Source: Candidatus Aminicenantota bacterium (lineage in GTDB: Bacteria; Acidobacteriota; Aminicenantia; UBA2199). Taken from it: a DNA stretch of 41,418 nucleotides. A program made the position numbers and the translations under genes. Below the pieces are notes generated by a model that was not told where the DNA came from, searched no databases, and saw only the letters and a list, made by a program, of their open reading frames with translations. Positions 16,598 to 24,153 of the stretch are shown here, in pieces. The stretch is from contig JALHTJ010000127.1 in the NCBI GenBank assembly GCA_022865785.1, forward strand, positions 1 to 41,418. The letters run 5' to 3'. The stretch's first letter is position 1, and every line of letters begins with the position of its first letter.

Positions 16598-17830
16598 TTG
16601 ATCCTAGCCGCCAAATTCCTGCTGCTGGTCGTCCTGCTGATCCTGCTTCTGCGTTGGAAGGTTGAACTCTCCCTGGCCGTTTTTGCCATCACCCTGCTCA
16701 CCGTGGCCCTGTTCGGAGTCAAGCTGCTCAAGGCCGGCGAGAGCGCCTGGGCGGGAGTAAGTGATCCCCAGACCCTGGAGTTGTTCCTGATCATCATCCT
16801 GGTGCAATATATCGGCGCCGTGCAGAAAAGCCGGCGCATGTACGACCGCCTGATCGATTCGCTCAACACCATGATCCGCGACAAGCGCCTGGTGGCCATG
16901 GTCTCTCCGGCCATTATCGGCTTTCTGCCCATGCCGGGAGGGGCGCTGCTCTCGGCGCCGCTGGTCCAGGTTTCCACCGATAAAATGAAGCTGAAGCCGG
17001 CTTTCAACGCTTTCCTCAACTTCTGGTTCCGTCATGACTGGGAACTGATCTGGCCGCTCTATGCCGGACTGCTGCTTTTCCAGACCTTGTCGCGCCTACC
17101 AATGCGCCGGATCATTTTGTTCCAACTACCCTTCTCGATCCTGCACATCAGCACCGGCCTGGCCGTCTCCTTCTGGTATTTCCGCCGCCACGGGATTCAA
17201 CGGGAATACCCGGGTGCGAGCAACGGCATCCACGCCACGGTGCGCGACTTCTTTTCCGGAACCTGGCCGATCCTGGCTGTGGTCCTGCTTTTCTTCGTGA
17301 AGGTCCCGCCGCTGCTGCCGCTGCCGCTGCATTGGGCGCTGCTGCTGGTCGCCGCAATTTTAAGCATATGGAAGAAAGTCGGTGCGAAAGAGATAGGCGC
17401 CGTTATTTTCGGGAAATCCACGATCCGCAGCCTGCTGGTCATCGCCGCCGTTATTGTCTTTCAACGAGTCATTCAGATTTCGTCAGCTTTTGACACGCTC
17501 AAGACTATGGACATCTCTCTGGGCCTGGCAGTGGCTTTCATTTTCATGGTTTCCTTCACCGTGGCTTTTTTGACCGGGGTGAACACGGCCTACATCGCCA
17601 TCGCCTTCCCGGTGCTTCTGCCCCTTATTCAGCATCTGCCCAATTACTTTTACCTGTCGCTGTACATTTACGTGGTCGGATTCGCCGGCATCCTGGTCTC
17701 GCCGCTCCACCTCTGCCTGGTGCTGACCAACGAGTATTTCGGGGCTTCCTTGCTCGACGTTTACCGCTACATGGCCATCCCGATATTGCTGATGATCGGC
17801 ATTGCCACCGGGCTGGTGCTGATACTGTAA
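16598..17830 (+). CDS. DUF401 family permease
   Basis: A 410-residue polytopic membrane protein of the DUF401 family, related to the ion-transporter (IT) superfamily. About ten hydrophobic segments are present. Two re-entrant-like motifs mark the halves: GFLPMPGGALLSAPLV near residue 110 and FLTGVNTAYIAIAFPVLLPL near 325. FNAFLNFWFRHDWELIWPLY and GILVSPLHLCLVLTNEYF are typical. The start is TTG, supported by GGGAG 7 bases upstream. It stands alone behind its own promoter and converges with the PseG-like gene across repeats. The transported substrate is unknown. Confidence 0.86.
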   Translation: MILAAKFLLLVVLLILLLRWKVELSLAVFAITLLTVALFGVKLLKAGESAWAGVSDPQTLELFLIIILVQYIGAVQKSRRMYDRLIDSLNTMIRDKRLVAMVSPAIIGFLPMPGGALLSAPLVQVSTDKMKLKPAFNAFLNFWFRHDWELIWPLYAGLLLFQTLSRLPMRRIILFQLPFSILHISTGLAVSFWYFRRHGIQREYPGASNGIHATVRDFFSGTWPILAVVLLFFVKVPPLLPLPLHWALLLVAAILSIWKKVGAKEIGAVIFGKSTIRSLLVIAAVIVFQRVIQISSAFDTLKTMDISLGLAVAFIFMVSFTVAFLTGVNTAYIAIAFPVLLPLIQHLPNYFYLSLYIYVVGFAGILVSPLHLCLVLTNEYFGASLLDVYRYMAIPILLMIGIATGLVLIL

Positions 17831-17838
17831 CGATTTTT

Positions 17839-17860
17839 GGGGCGAATATTTATTCGCCCC
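17839..17860. repeat. Palindromic repeat, copy 2
   Basis: A near-perfect 22-base palindrome with arms GGGGCGAATA and TATTCGCCCC, lying 8 bases after the DUF401 stop. It forms the left border of the transposase remnant. It could fold as a stem-loop in the 3' UTR. Confidence 0.85.
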
Positions 17861-17886
17861 TGCAAAATAATACAGCAGACGAACCA

Positions 17887-18120
17887 TTGTTGCGATCCCC
17901 ATCGAAGACCGTTGGATCCATTGTCCGCGGTTTTAAGATAGGCATCAGCCAATGGTTTAGAAAAAACACCGAGATATATGCGGTCTGGCAGCGCAATTAT
18001 TATGAGCATATCATCAGCAATGAAAAGGAATTGCACCAAGTTAGAAAATACATTCAGGATAATCCTATATCATGGCTGGAGGATGAAGAAAATCCAGCAA
18101 GAATCTGTAGGGGCGTATAA
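17887..18120 (+). pseudogene. C-terminal remnant of a REP-associated (Y1/IS200-like) transposase
   Basis: This open stretch of about 77 codons encodes the hallmark C-terminal end of REP-associated tyrosine transposases: VGSIVRGFK, AVWQRNYYEHII, NEKELHQVRKYIQDNPISW. The N-terminal HUH metal site and catalytic Tyr region are missing, and the frame has no credible start or Shine-Dalgarno, so it is a decayed fragment. The 3' end runs into a palindrome (CTGTAGGGGCGTATAA), whose TAA supplies the stop. Palindromes flank it on both sides, which is the expected arrangement of a RAYT with its REP substrates. It explains how the repeat family may have spread in this genome. Confidence 0.78.
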
Positions 18121-18238
18121 ACATACGCCCCATGAAGATCGGATTAGGCGAAATCAATCAGGAGCGAATATTTATTCGCCCCCGATGTTAATGCAATAAT
18201 TTGATCTTATAGGGCGAATATTTATTCGCCCCTACGGA
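18099..18238. repeat. Cluster of three palindromic repeats, copies 3-5
   Basis: Three 22-base palindromes at 18110-18131 (arms GGGGCGTAT / ATACGCCCC), 18161-18182 (GGAGCGAATA / TATTCGCCCC, one mismatch) and 18211-18232 (AGGGCGAATA / TATTCGCCCC, one mismatch). The left flank AAGAATCTGTAGGGGCG recurs at 21220, the spacer AAGATCGGATTA recurs at 1998, and the right border CGCCCCTACGGAT recurs at 21297. The cluster separates the transposase remnant from the 3' end of the PseG-like gene. Confidence 0.85.
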
Positions 18239-18247
18239 TGCGTCACC

Positions 18248-19222
18248 TTATTCGATTATCCCGGTTTCTTTCAAAATCTTCAAAAATCTGTGGACTCCCA
18301 AACCGTCAACCAGGTTCTTGCCTGAAGCTCCCATCTGCTCGCGGCGCTCCTGGGTGAGCTGGGCGAGCATATCCCGGAATGAATCGCTGGTCAGGGTTTC
18401 CAATTTGCCGAACGTAAGGCCGGCCTGGTGTTCGGCCCAGGCGGCTGCCGCAACTGCCTGGCCGGGCTCCTGACAAAAATACAGCGCCGGCGTGCCCGCG
18501 GCGGCGGCTTCCAAAATCTCGTCGCCGGCGGGGACCAGGGTCAGGTCGGCCTCGAAATAGGCGCGGGCCGGGCTCTCGCTCTTGCCGCAAAAATGGATGC
18601 CGGGATAAATTTTCATCAGGTTGCGCTTGTCGGCTTTTTTCAGGCTCAATCCAGGAGCGATCTTCATTTTGAAGTGCAGGCGGTGCAGGGTATCGACGAT
18701 GCGGCGCAGGTCGCGGTAGGAGAGATGGTCGCCCAAATTAACAAAGATATTTTTTATGTTTTTGCGGTATTTTCTCTTGGCTTCATGGAAATGGCGGAAC
18801 TTGTGATGCAGCAGGGCATATGCCGGGCCAGAAATGACGATCGGTCCGGCCTCAGCCTGGTTTTTTTCTTCAGTCAGAGGCTGCAAAAGGAGGTCAACTG
18901 GCTGACAGGCGCTGCCGGCATTAACGATCTGCATGGTTTTTACCCCGGCCTTCTTCGCTTTCTCCATCAGGGTGCTGTCCGGAGTGGAAAAATGGGGCAG
19001 GTCGAAGATTATGGCCGTGATCCCGGTCAGATCCATGGTGCCCGGATCTGCACCCAGTTGCCCAGGAATGTTTTTTTCAGCCAGAAATTTAGCCGTTTTC
19101 TTGTCTTTGCTGCTGAAGATCAGCACCGGGGTGTTTTTTTTCAGGAGAGCTGCCAGCCAGGCGCAACGGCGCAAGGCCTGCAGGCCGGATTGCGGTGCGA
19201 GGTCGGCGCGAAAGACGATCAT
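18248..19222 (-). CDS. PseG/SpsG-like glycosyltransferase-fold protein
   Basis: A 324-residue protein resembling PseG, the UDP-sugar hydrolase of pseudaminic acid synthesis, which has a GT-B fold related to MurG. The N-terminus MIVFRADLAPQSGLQALRRC matches the PseG opening, and ISGPAYALLHHKFR, IFVNLGDHLSYRDL, ADLTLVPAGDEILEAAAAGTPAL and the ending VDGLGVHRFL follow the family order. The Gly-His of the PseG motif G-x-GH, which carries the catalytic His, reads GLQALRR, so the His is replaced. It may therefore be inactive as a hydrolase or have another function. Its ATG directly follows the rocD stop with no spacer, indicating coupling. No other nonulosonate genes are in the window. Confidence 0.7.
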   Translation of the reverse strand: MIVFRADLAPQSGLQALRRCAWLAALLKKNTPVLIFSSKDKKTAKFLAEKNIPGQLGADPGTMDLTGITAIIFDLPHFSTPDSTLMEKAKKAGVKTMQIVNAGSACQPVDLLLQPLTEEKNQAEAGPIVISGPAYALLHHKFRHFHEAKRKYRKNIKNIFVNLGDHLSYRDLRRIVDTLHRLHFKMKIAPGLSLKKADKRNLMKIYPGIHFCGKSESPARAYFEADLTLVPAGDEILEAAAAGTPALYFCQEPGQAVAAAAWAEHQAGLTFGKLETLTSDSFRDMLAQLTQERREQMGASGKNLVDGLGVHRFLKILKETGIIE

Positions 19223-20434
19223 TTAGCCCAGGACTTCTCTGATCTTCTCCATGGCGGCATCGATGTCGGCTTTTGTGATGACCAGGGGCGGTGCAAAGCG
19301 GATGATCCAGTCGTGGGTCTCCTTGCAGAGCAGGCCCTTTGCTTTCAAAGCGGTGGTGTACTGGCGGGCCTTGCCTGCCGATTCGTGCAGAACCACGCCG
19401 ATCAGCAGCCCTTTGCCGCGCACGAGCTTAATTTTTGTCGTTTTTTTCTGAAGATCTTTTAATTGGCTCATGAAATAGCTGCCCATCTCAGTGGCGCGCT
19501 CGGCCAACTTTTCATCCAGCAGCACGTCGATCGAGGCCATGGCCACGGCACAGCCCAGGGGATTGCCGCCGAAAGTGGATCCGTGGCTGCCGGGTTTGAA
19601 GACCCCCAGCACATCCTGGTTGGCGGCCACGGCGCTGACCGGGAATACCCCGCCACCCAGGGCCTTGCCCATGATGATGATGTCGGGATCGATATCTTCG
19701 TGTTGGTAGGCGAATAGCTTGCCGGTGCGGCAAAAGCCGGTTTGGATCTCGTCCACGGCCAGCAGGATGTTGTTTTTTCCAGCAATCGCGCTCAAGCCTT
19801 TCAGGTAGCCGTCGTCTGGAACCACTACGCCGGCTTCGCCCTGAATGGGTTCGACCATGATGCCGACAGTGTTATTATTGACCGCTTTTTCCACGGCTTT
19901 CAGGTCGTTGTAAGGGACAATCTTAAATCCGGGGGTAAAAGGACCATAGTTGTCTTTGGCAAGCGGATCGGTGGAAAAGGAGACGATTGTGGTGGTGCGG
20001 CCGTGAAAATTATCGCTAAAAACGATGATTTCGGCCTTATCGGCGTCCACTTTCTTGACCAGGTAACCCCACTTGCGCATGGTTTTTATGGCCGTCTCCA
20101 CGGCCTCGGCTCCGGTGTTCATTGGCAGGATCATCTCTTTGCCAGTCAACTCGGACAGTTTCTTGGCGAAAATGGGCCAGCGGTCGTTGAAAAAGGCCCG
20201 CGATGTCAGGGTCAGGATGTCGGCCTGGTCTTTCAGGGCCTTAATGATGGCCGGATGGCGGTGGCCCTGGTTGACGGCCGAATAGGCCGACAACATGTCG
20301 ATGTAGCGCTTGCCTTCAGGGTCTTCTACCCAAATGCCTTCGGCTTTGGCGATAACCACTTCCAGGGGGTGGTAGTTGTGGGCGCTGTACTGATGCTCGA
20401 TATCCATTAATTCCTGCGAACTTAATTTATTCAT
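19223..20434 (-). CDS. rocD: Ornithine aminotransferase
   Basis: A 403-residue class III PLP-dependent aminotransferase that converts ornithine plus 2-oxoglutarate to glutamate semialdehyde plus glutamate, linking arginine and proline metabolism. The N-terminal EHQYSAHNYHPLEVVI is characteristic of ornithine aminotransferases. Other motifs are MLSAYSAVNQGHRHP, the cofactor region MNTGAEAVETAIK and NFHGRT, LAVDEIQTGFCRTG, and the Schiff-base Lys in MGKALGGG. AGGTGA lies 5 bases before the ATG and a good promoter lies upstream. The downstream PseG-like gene begins immediately after its stop. Function is secure; direction in the cell is probably catabolic, given the peptidase-rich context. Confidence 0.94.
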   Translation of the reverse strand: MNKLSSQELMDIEHQYSAHNYHPLEVVIAKAEGIWVEDPEGKRYIDMLSAYSAVNQGHRHPAIIKALKDQADILTLTSRAFFNDRWPIFAKKLSELTGKEMILPMNTGAEAVETAIKTMRKWGYLVKKVDADKAEIIVFSDNFHGRTTTIVSFSTDPLAKDNYGPFTPGFKIVPYNDLKAVEKAVNNNTVGIMVEPIQGEAGVVVPDDGYLKGLSAIAGKNNILLAVDEIQTGFCRTGKLFAYQHEDIDPDIIIMGKALGGGVFPVSAVAANQDVLGVFKPGSHGSTFGGNPLGCAVAMASIDVLLDEKLAERATEMGSYFMSQLKDLQKKTTKIKLVRGKGLLIGVVLHESAGKARQYTTALKAKGLLCKETHDWIIRFAPPLVITKADIDAAMEKIREVLG

Positions 20435-20462
20435 GAAATCACCTCGTTTTAGTTTGGATTTT

Positions 20463-20490
20463 ATTGTAGCAGTTTAAACTATTTCGTCAA
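20463..20490 (-). promoter_or_regulatory. Promoter of rocD
   Basis: Minus strand: TTGACG (20485-20490), 16 bases, TACAAT (20463-20468). The spacer contains the palindrome AGTTTAAACT, which could be a regulator site. Confidence 0.55.
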
Positions 20491-20550
20491 GAGGTGAGAG
20501 AAGAGGGTGTCCGGCATGCATTGGCCGGAGAAAAATAGCGGATGAAATTT

Positions 20551-20664
20551 TCAAGGTTAAAGAGTTGAAGGGTTGAAGAGTTAAGAATTGGGGGAAAACG
20601 CCAATTGAATCGACTGATTGTTTCTAACCCATCAACCCTTTAACTCATGAACTCTTTAACTTCT
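20551..20664. repeat. Heptad-periodic inverted repeat, second copy
   Basis: The left arm (20555-20585) is made of 7-base steps of the type GTTAAAG / AGTTGAA / GGGTTGA; the right arm (20624-20662) is its imperfect complement (AACCCTTTAACTCATGAACT). The core GTTAAAGAGTT pairs exactly with AACTCTTTAAC. It lies between divergent rocD and the CBS gene, as the first copy lies between divergent genes. The 310-base gap otherwise holds only the two promoters. Confidence 0.65.
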
Positions 20665-20744
20665 TTTTTTGTCGGGCTTGATTATTTTTAACGAAAACGG
20701 TATGTTTTTGCATTAGGCAATGAATTGATGCTGAGGAGGTTAGG

Positions 20745-21194
20745 ATGAAGGTTGGAAAGATTCTCGAAAACAAGACCAGCGTGGTATTTTCAGTTCACAT
20801 TGACGCCATTGTCAACGATGCCTTGCAAAATATGGATGAAAAAAATATTGGTGCCCTGATGGTGATCGACAGCCAGGAAAACATCCAGGGCATCGTTTCC
20901 GAAAGAGATATCATGCGCAACTGTTACCGCAACCAGGCCAATGTCAAGGGGCTGGCCATCCGCGACGTTATGACTCCGCGCGCCAAGCTGCTGGTGGCAC
21001 GAGCCGAAGATGACATCAACAATCTGATGGGGGCCATGACCCAGAACCATATCCGCCACATCCCGGTGGTCAATGAACAGGACAAGGTTGTGGGCATGGT
21101 GTCCATTGGAGATATCATCAAGGCCATGTTAAAGGACAAGGATTACCAGATCAGGCACCTCAAGGATTATATCGAAAGCAAATATCCGTTATAG
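20745..21194 (+). CDS. Tandem CBS domain protein
   Basis: A 149-residue cytosolic protein consisting of a pair of CBS domains (a Bateman module), about 8-62 and 75-130, each with the typical pattern of a G-(V/I)-V-S-x-(R/G)-D turn: GIVSERDIMR in the first and GMVSIGDIIK in the second. Such modules usually bind adenine nucleotides and signal energy state. GGAGG lies 5 bases before the ATG. A weak promoter (TTGATT, 17 bases, TATGTT near 20688-20706) may serve it. It is monocistronic, divergent from rocD, and its 3' end abuts a repeat cluster. The partner regulated by it is unknown. Confidence 0.92.
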   Translation: MKVGKILENKTSVVFSVHIDAIVNDALQNMDEKNIGALMVIDSQENIQGIVSERDIMRNCYRNQANVKGLAIRDVMTPRAKLLVARAEDDINNLMGAMTQNHIRHIPVVNEQDKVVGMVSIGDIIKAMLKDKDYQIRHLKDYIESKYPL

Positions 21195-21309
21195 GGGCGT
21201 GGTTCCCGCGCCCAAGGCAAAGAATCTGTAGGGGCGAATAAATATTCGCCCTTGGTATCAAGGCATTGGTTTCGAACTATTGGGGCGTATGGTTATACGC
21301 CCCTACGGA
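21194..21309. repeat. Cluster of palindromic repeats, copies 6-8
   Basis: Three palindromes in a convergent intergenic region: 21194-21213 (GGGGCGTGGTTCCCGCGCCC, degenerate), 21231-21252 (arms GGGGCGAATA / TATTCGCCC) and 21282-21303 (GGGGCGTAT / ATACGCCCC). Flanks AAGAATCTGTA and CGCCCCTACGGAT match those of the 18.1 kb cluster. This confirms a mosaic of the same repeat family. Confidence 0.83.
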
Positions 21310-21325
21310 TTATTCGACCCAGATT

Positions 21326-21355
21326 CCCCCCTTACTCAAGGGGGGACAAGGGGGG
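21326..21355. repeat. C6/G6 hairpin element
   Basis: CCCCCCTT and AAGGGGGG form an 8-base-pair stem around the loop ACTC, followed by a second ACAAGGGGGG that offers an alternative pairing. This is a different palindrome type from the GGGGCG family. It is followed by ATTTT only, so a terminator role on the plus strand is weak. Confidence 0.6.
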
Positions 21356-21388
21356 ATTTTGATAAGGTCTATTATTCTTATCTTATTA

Positions 21389-21421
21389 CTCGTCACGCGT
21401 CAGGTTCACGTGTCATGATCG
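21389..21421. repeat. Short heptad-like GTCACGC tract
   Basis: A degenerate tract with 7-base steps (CGTCACG, CGTCAGG, TTCACGT, GTCATGA) just beyond the 3' end of the C26 gene. It resembles the tract at 29576 in style. The evidence is only the periodicity. Confidence 0.35.
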
Positions 21422-21422
21422 T

Positions 21423-22553
21423 TCAACGTTTTTCAGCGTTGACCTGTTCGCTGAACCATTTCCAGATCGCATGGTGGAAGGCGAGCGTGGGCGGGTTTGC
21501 CCGCAGGAAGGCCAGGGGATTGAAGTCCAGGGGGGCTCCGGTCTTGCGGCGCTGGAAAAGGCCTTTGCGGTAGAGGGTGTGGCGTTCGGGATGAAATTGG
21601 ATGCCCAGGACATTGGCAAAGAGGCGGTGTTCAACGGCTTCCACGATTTTTCCGTCCAGTGAAGTGGCAGTCACATGCAAATTTGCACCCAGTTCAGCGA
21701 TCGCCTGGTGGTGGGCCGTGGCCACGAAGGGACGGTCACCTCTTGAAAATCCCATCTCGCGCACAAAAACGCTGTCTGCACCCAAGCGGATACGATGGAA
21801 CGTCATCATCAGTTCCGTATCGTTCGGGAAGAGCTTTCCCAGATAGATTCCCGAATGTACCCGGTCGGGATCTGCTGCCAGGACTTCTTCCACCGTCTTT
21901 TGGCCGTACACTTCGCTGGGGATGTCCTGGATCAGGCTGCCGCCGGCGGCCACGTTCAGGCTCTGGGCCCCCAGGCAGATGGCCAGCAGGGGGAAATCCC
22001 TGCGCCCGGCCAGGAACGGGATGAAGGCCGGGTTCTTGCTGCCGCCCAGCAGGTGAAAAAGGAAAGAGATCTCGTAAAAGGAGCGCGTTGGCGTCGTGGG
22101 TTCGGAAAGCAAGCTGATCCCCTGGTTATACAGCGTTGGAGGAATATCCATGCCCCCGGTGAAAAGGATGCCGCTGGCCGCGCTGAAGATCTCCTTGAAT
22201 TGAGCAGTCCAGAGGTTTTCCTGGAACAGGTCTTTGGCATCCACCCGGCCCGTTATTTTTCGGAATTGAACCCAGGTGAGCCGATTCTGCTGCACGTAAG
22301 TGAAGGCTTCCTGGTAAGCTTTGGCTTCCTCGCCATTGGCGAGTTCATCCTCGTGGTAGATCCCCAGCAGCACAAGTGATTTCAACGGCATGATGTTTTT
22401 TTCGTACAATTCCACTATGTTCTGAACCTGGAAGAGAGTAGGATGGGTCATGACGATGACCGGGACTCCCGGGGGGAAGCCCAGGGTTTCGACGGTCGCC
22501 AGTGCGTTGTTCAAGAACAGAAGAAAAATAAGGGAACGAATGACTTTTTTCAT
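21423..22553 (-). CDS. Exported gamma-glutamyl hydrolase-like protein (peptidase C26 family)
   Basis: A class I glutamine-amidotransferase-fold hydrolase of about 376 residues with an N-terminal signal peptide (MKKVIRSLIFLLFLNNALA). The nucleophile elbow is LLAICLGAQSLNVAAGG, with the Cys at its centre, and the catalytic His and Glu are in GIQFHPERH. FTGGMDIPPTLY matches the PuuD/C26 group. The track adds 59 residues in front, but GAGGA lies 4-5 bases before the ATG at 22553, which opens the signal peptide. It lies behind the fabF terminator. Export is unusual for PuuD-type enzymes, so a periplasmic gamma-glutamyl peptidase is likelier than a putrescine-pathway enzyme. Confidence 0.83.
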   Translation of the reverse strand: MKKVIRSLIFLLFLNNALATVETLGFPPGVPVIVMTHPTLFQVQNIVELYEKNIMPLKSLVLLGIYHEDELANGEEAKAYQEAFTYVQQNRLTWVQFRKITGRVDAKDLFQENLWTAQFKEIFSAASGILFTGGMDIPPTLYNQGISLLSEPTTPTRSFYEISFLFHLLGGSKNPAFIPFLAGRRDFPLLAICLGAQSLNVAAGGSLIQDIPSEVYGQKTVEEVLAADPDRVHSGIYLGKLFPNDTELMMTFHRIRLGADSVFVREMGFSRGDRPFVATAHHQAIAELGANLHVTATSLDGKIVEAVEHRLFANVLGIQFHPERHTLYRKGLFQRRKTGAPLDFNPLAFLRANPPTLAFHHAIWKWFSEQVNAEKR

Positions 22554-22575
22554 GGATGGATTCCTCGCGGGTAAG

Positions 22576-22604
22576 AAAAAAGGGAGAGGCCCCAGGCCTC
22601 TCCC
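22576..22604 (-). terminator. Intrinsic terminator of the fab operon
   Basis: Minus strand: GGGAGAGGCC and GGCCTCTCCC form a near-perfect 10-base-pair stem with a very short loop, followed by six T. It starts a few bases after the fabF stop and ends about 25 bases before the next start codon on the same strand. Confidence 0.87.
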
Positions 22605-22609
22605 CATGT

Positions 22610-23878
22610 TTATTCGCTGAATTTTTTCAAGAGCAGGGATGCGTTGGTGCCGCCGAACCCGAAGGAATTGGACAGGGCGTAGGGGATGTCCCGGCTGATG
22701 CCCTGGTTGGGGGTGTAGTTCAAGTCGCATTCTTCGTCTGGGGTTTCATAATTGATGGTCGGCGGGATGAAGGAGTGGGTGATGGCCAGGGCGGTGTAGG
22801 CGGCCTCGGCGCTGCCAGTGGCGCCGAGCATGTGGCCGGTCATGGACTTGGTCGAGCTGATCGCTAAGCGGTAGGCATGTTCTCCGAATAAACGCTTGAT
22901 GGCGAGGGTCTCCAGCTTGTCGTTGAGTTCCGTCGAAGTGCCGTGGGCGTTGATGTACACGATGTCTTCGGGTTTGATTTGGGCGTCGGCCACGGCCATT
23001 TTCATGGCCCGGTAGGCGCCGTCTGCTTCGGGATCCGGGGCGGTCATGTGGAAGGCGTCGCCGGTGAAGCCGTAGCCGGCGATCTCGGCGTAGATCCTGG
23101 CCCCCCGGTTGTGGGCGTGTTCCAGGGATTCCAGGACTAGTACCGCAGACCCCTCGGCGATGACGAAGCCGTCCCGGCCTTTGTCAAAAGGCCGGGAGGC
23201 CTTTTTGGGCTGGTCGTTGAGCGTGGAAAGAGCGCGCATGGCGGTAAAGCCGGCCACGCCCAGCGGCGTGATGGGATATTCGGCGCCGCCGGCGAGCATG
23301 ATGTCGGCCTCGCCGCGCTGGATGATGCGTGTCGAGTCGCCGATGGCGTGGGTACCGGTGGCGCAGGCGGTGCAGTTGGCCAGGTTGGGGCCTTTGAAGC
23401 CGAACTTGATTGATACCTGACCGGCGGCGAGGTTGGCGATACAAGCCGGAAGGAAGAAGGGCGATATGCGGTCCGGCCCCTTTTGCATCAATATTTCCTT
23501 GTTGATCTCGATGGTATGGATGCCGCCGATGCCCGAGCCGATATAGATGCCCGCCTTCTCTTTATCAATGGCGTTCAACTCCAGCCCGGAGTCCTTGACC
23601 GCCTCTTCCGAAGCGATCAGGGCGAACTGGATGAATGGATCGTACTTCCGGACCTCCTTGCGGTCGAAGTACTGGTTAGAGTCGTAGTTCTTGATCTCGC
23701 CTGCGATGCGGCTGGCGTGGTGCTGGGCGTCGAAGCGGGTGATGGGGCCGATGCCGCCATGCCCGTTGCGGATGCTCTCCCAGTTCTCGTCCTTGCTCTT
23801 GCCGACGGGCGTAAACAGCCCGATGCCGGTGACGACCACCCGGCGCAAAGGTATTGTTTTGCTTATGAATGGATCCAT
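22610..23878 (-). CDS. fabF: Beta-ketoacyl-ACP synthase II
   Basis: A 422-residue condensing enzyme that elongates acyl-ACP with malonyl-ACP. The thiolase-fold triad is present: Cys in NCTACATGTHAIG, His in YINAHGTSTELND and His in SMTGHMLGATGS; the C-terminal NSFGFGGTNASLL is also typical. The N-terminus carries about 12 residues before the usual RRVVVTGIG opening. It is the last gene of the yceD-rpmF-plsX-fabG-acpP-fabF operon, 15 bases after acpP, and is followed by a strong terminator. Confidence 0.96.
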   Translation of the reverse strand: MDPFISKTIPLRRVVVTGIGLFTPVGKSKDENWESIRNGHGGIGPITRFDAQHHASRIAGEIKNYDSNQYFDRKEVRKYDPFIQFALIASEEAVKDSGLELNAIDKEKAGIYIGSGIGGIHTIEINKEILMQKGPDRISPFFLPACIANLAAGQVSIKFGFKGPNLANCTACATGTHAIGDSTRIIQRGEADIMLAGGAEYPITPLGVAGFTAMRALSTLNDQPKKASRPFDKGRDGFVIAEGSAVLVLESLEHAHNRGARIYAEIAGYGFTGDAFHMTAPDPEADGAYRAMKMAVADAQIKPEDIVYINAHGTSTELNDKLETLAIKRLFGEHAYRLAISSTKSMTGHMLGATGSAEAAYTALAITHSFIPPTINYETPDEECDLNYTPNQGISRDIPYALSNSFGFGGTNASLLLKKFSE

Positions 23879-23893
23879 GTTAGCGAACGGGAC

Positions 23894-24136
23894 TTACTGG
23901 GCTTTTTTCAGGACGTAGTCAACGGCCGATCCCACGGTCGTCAGCTTCTCGGCTTCTTCTTCTGGGATTTTGAGCTCGAATTCATCTTCCAGGGCCATGA
24001 TCAATTCCACCTGGTCCAGGGAATCGGCGCCCAGGTCTTCGACGAACTTTGCTTCTTCGGTAACCTGATCTTCACCGACATTCAGCTTTTCGGCTACAAC
24101 CGCTTTGACTTTGGTCAGGATTTCTTCTTTTTTCAT
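23894..24136 (-). CDS. acpP: Acyl carrier protein
   Basis: An 80-residue acidic four-helix carrier with the phosphopantetheine site at S39 in [12 protein letters not shown]. Length and sequence are those of the fatty-acid-synthesis ACP. AAGGAGG sits 5 bases before the ATG, consistent with high expression. It lies between fabG and fabF. Confidence 0.97.
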   Translation of the reverse strand: MKKEEILTKVKAVVAEKLNVGEDQVTEEAKFVEDLGADSLDQVELIMALEDEFELKIPEEEAEKLTTVGSAVDYVLKKAQ

Positions 24137-24153
24137 TTTTTCCTCCTTGGATT

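Noticed and set aside
17839-18238. Possible CRISPR array in the repeat cluster
   Set aside because: The units are whole palindromes of two sequence types with unequal spacing and conserved, not variable, spacer motifs; no cas genes are present.
19742-20410. 222-codon open frame opposite rocD
   Set aside because: Antisense shadow of a highly conserved enzyme; no independent signals.
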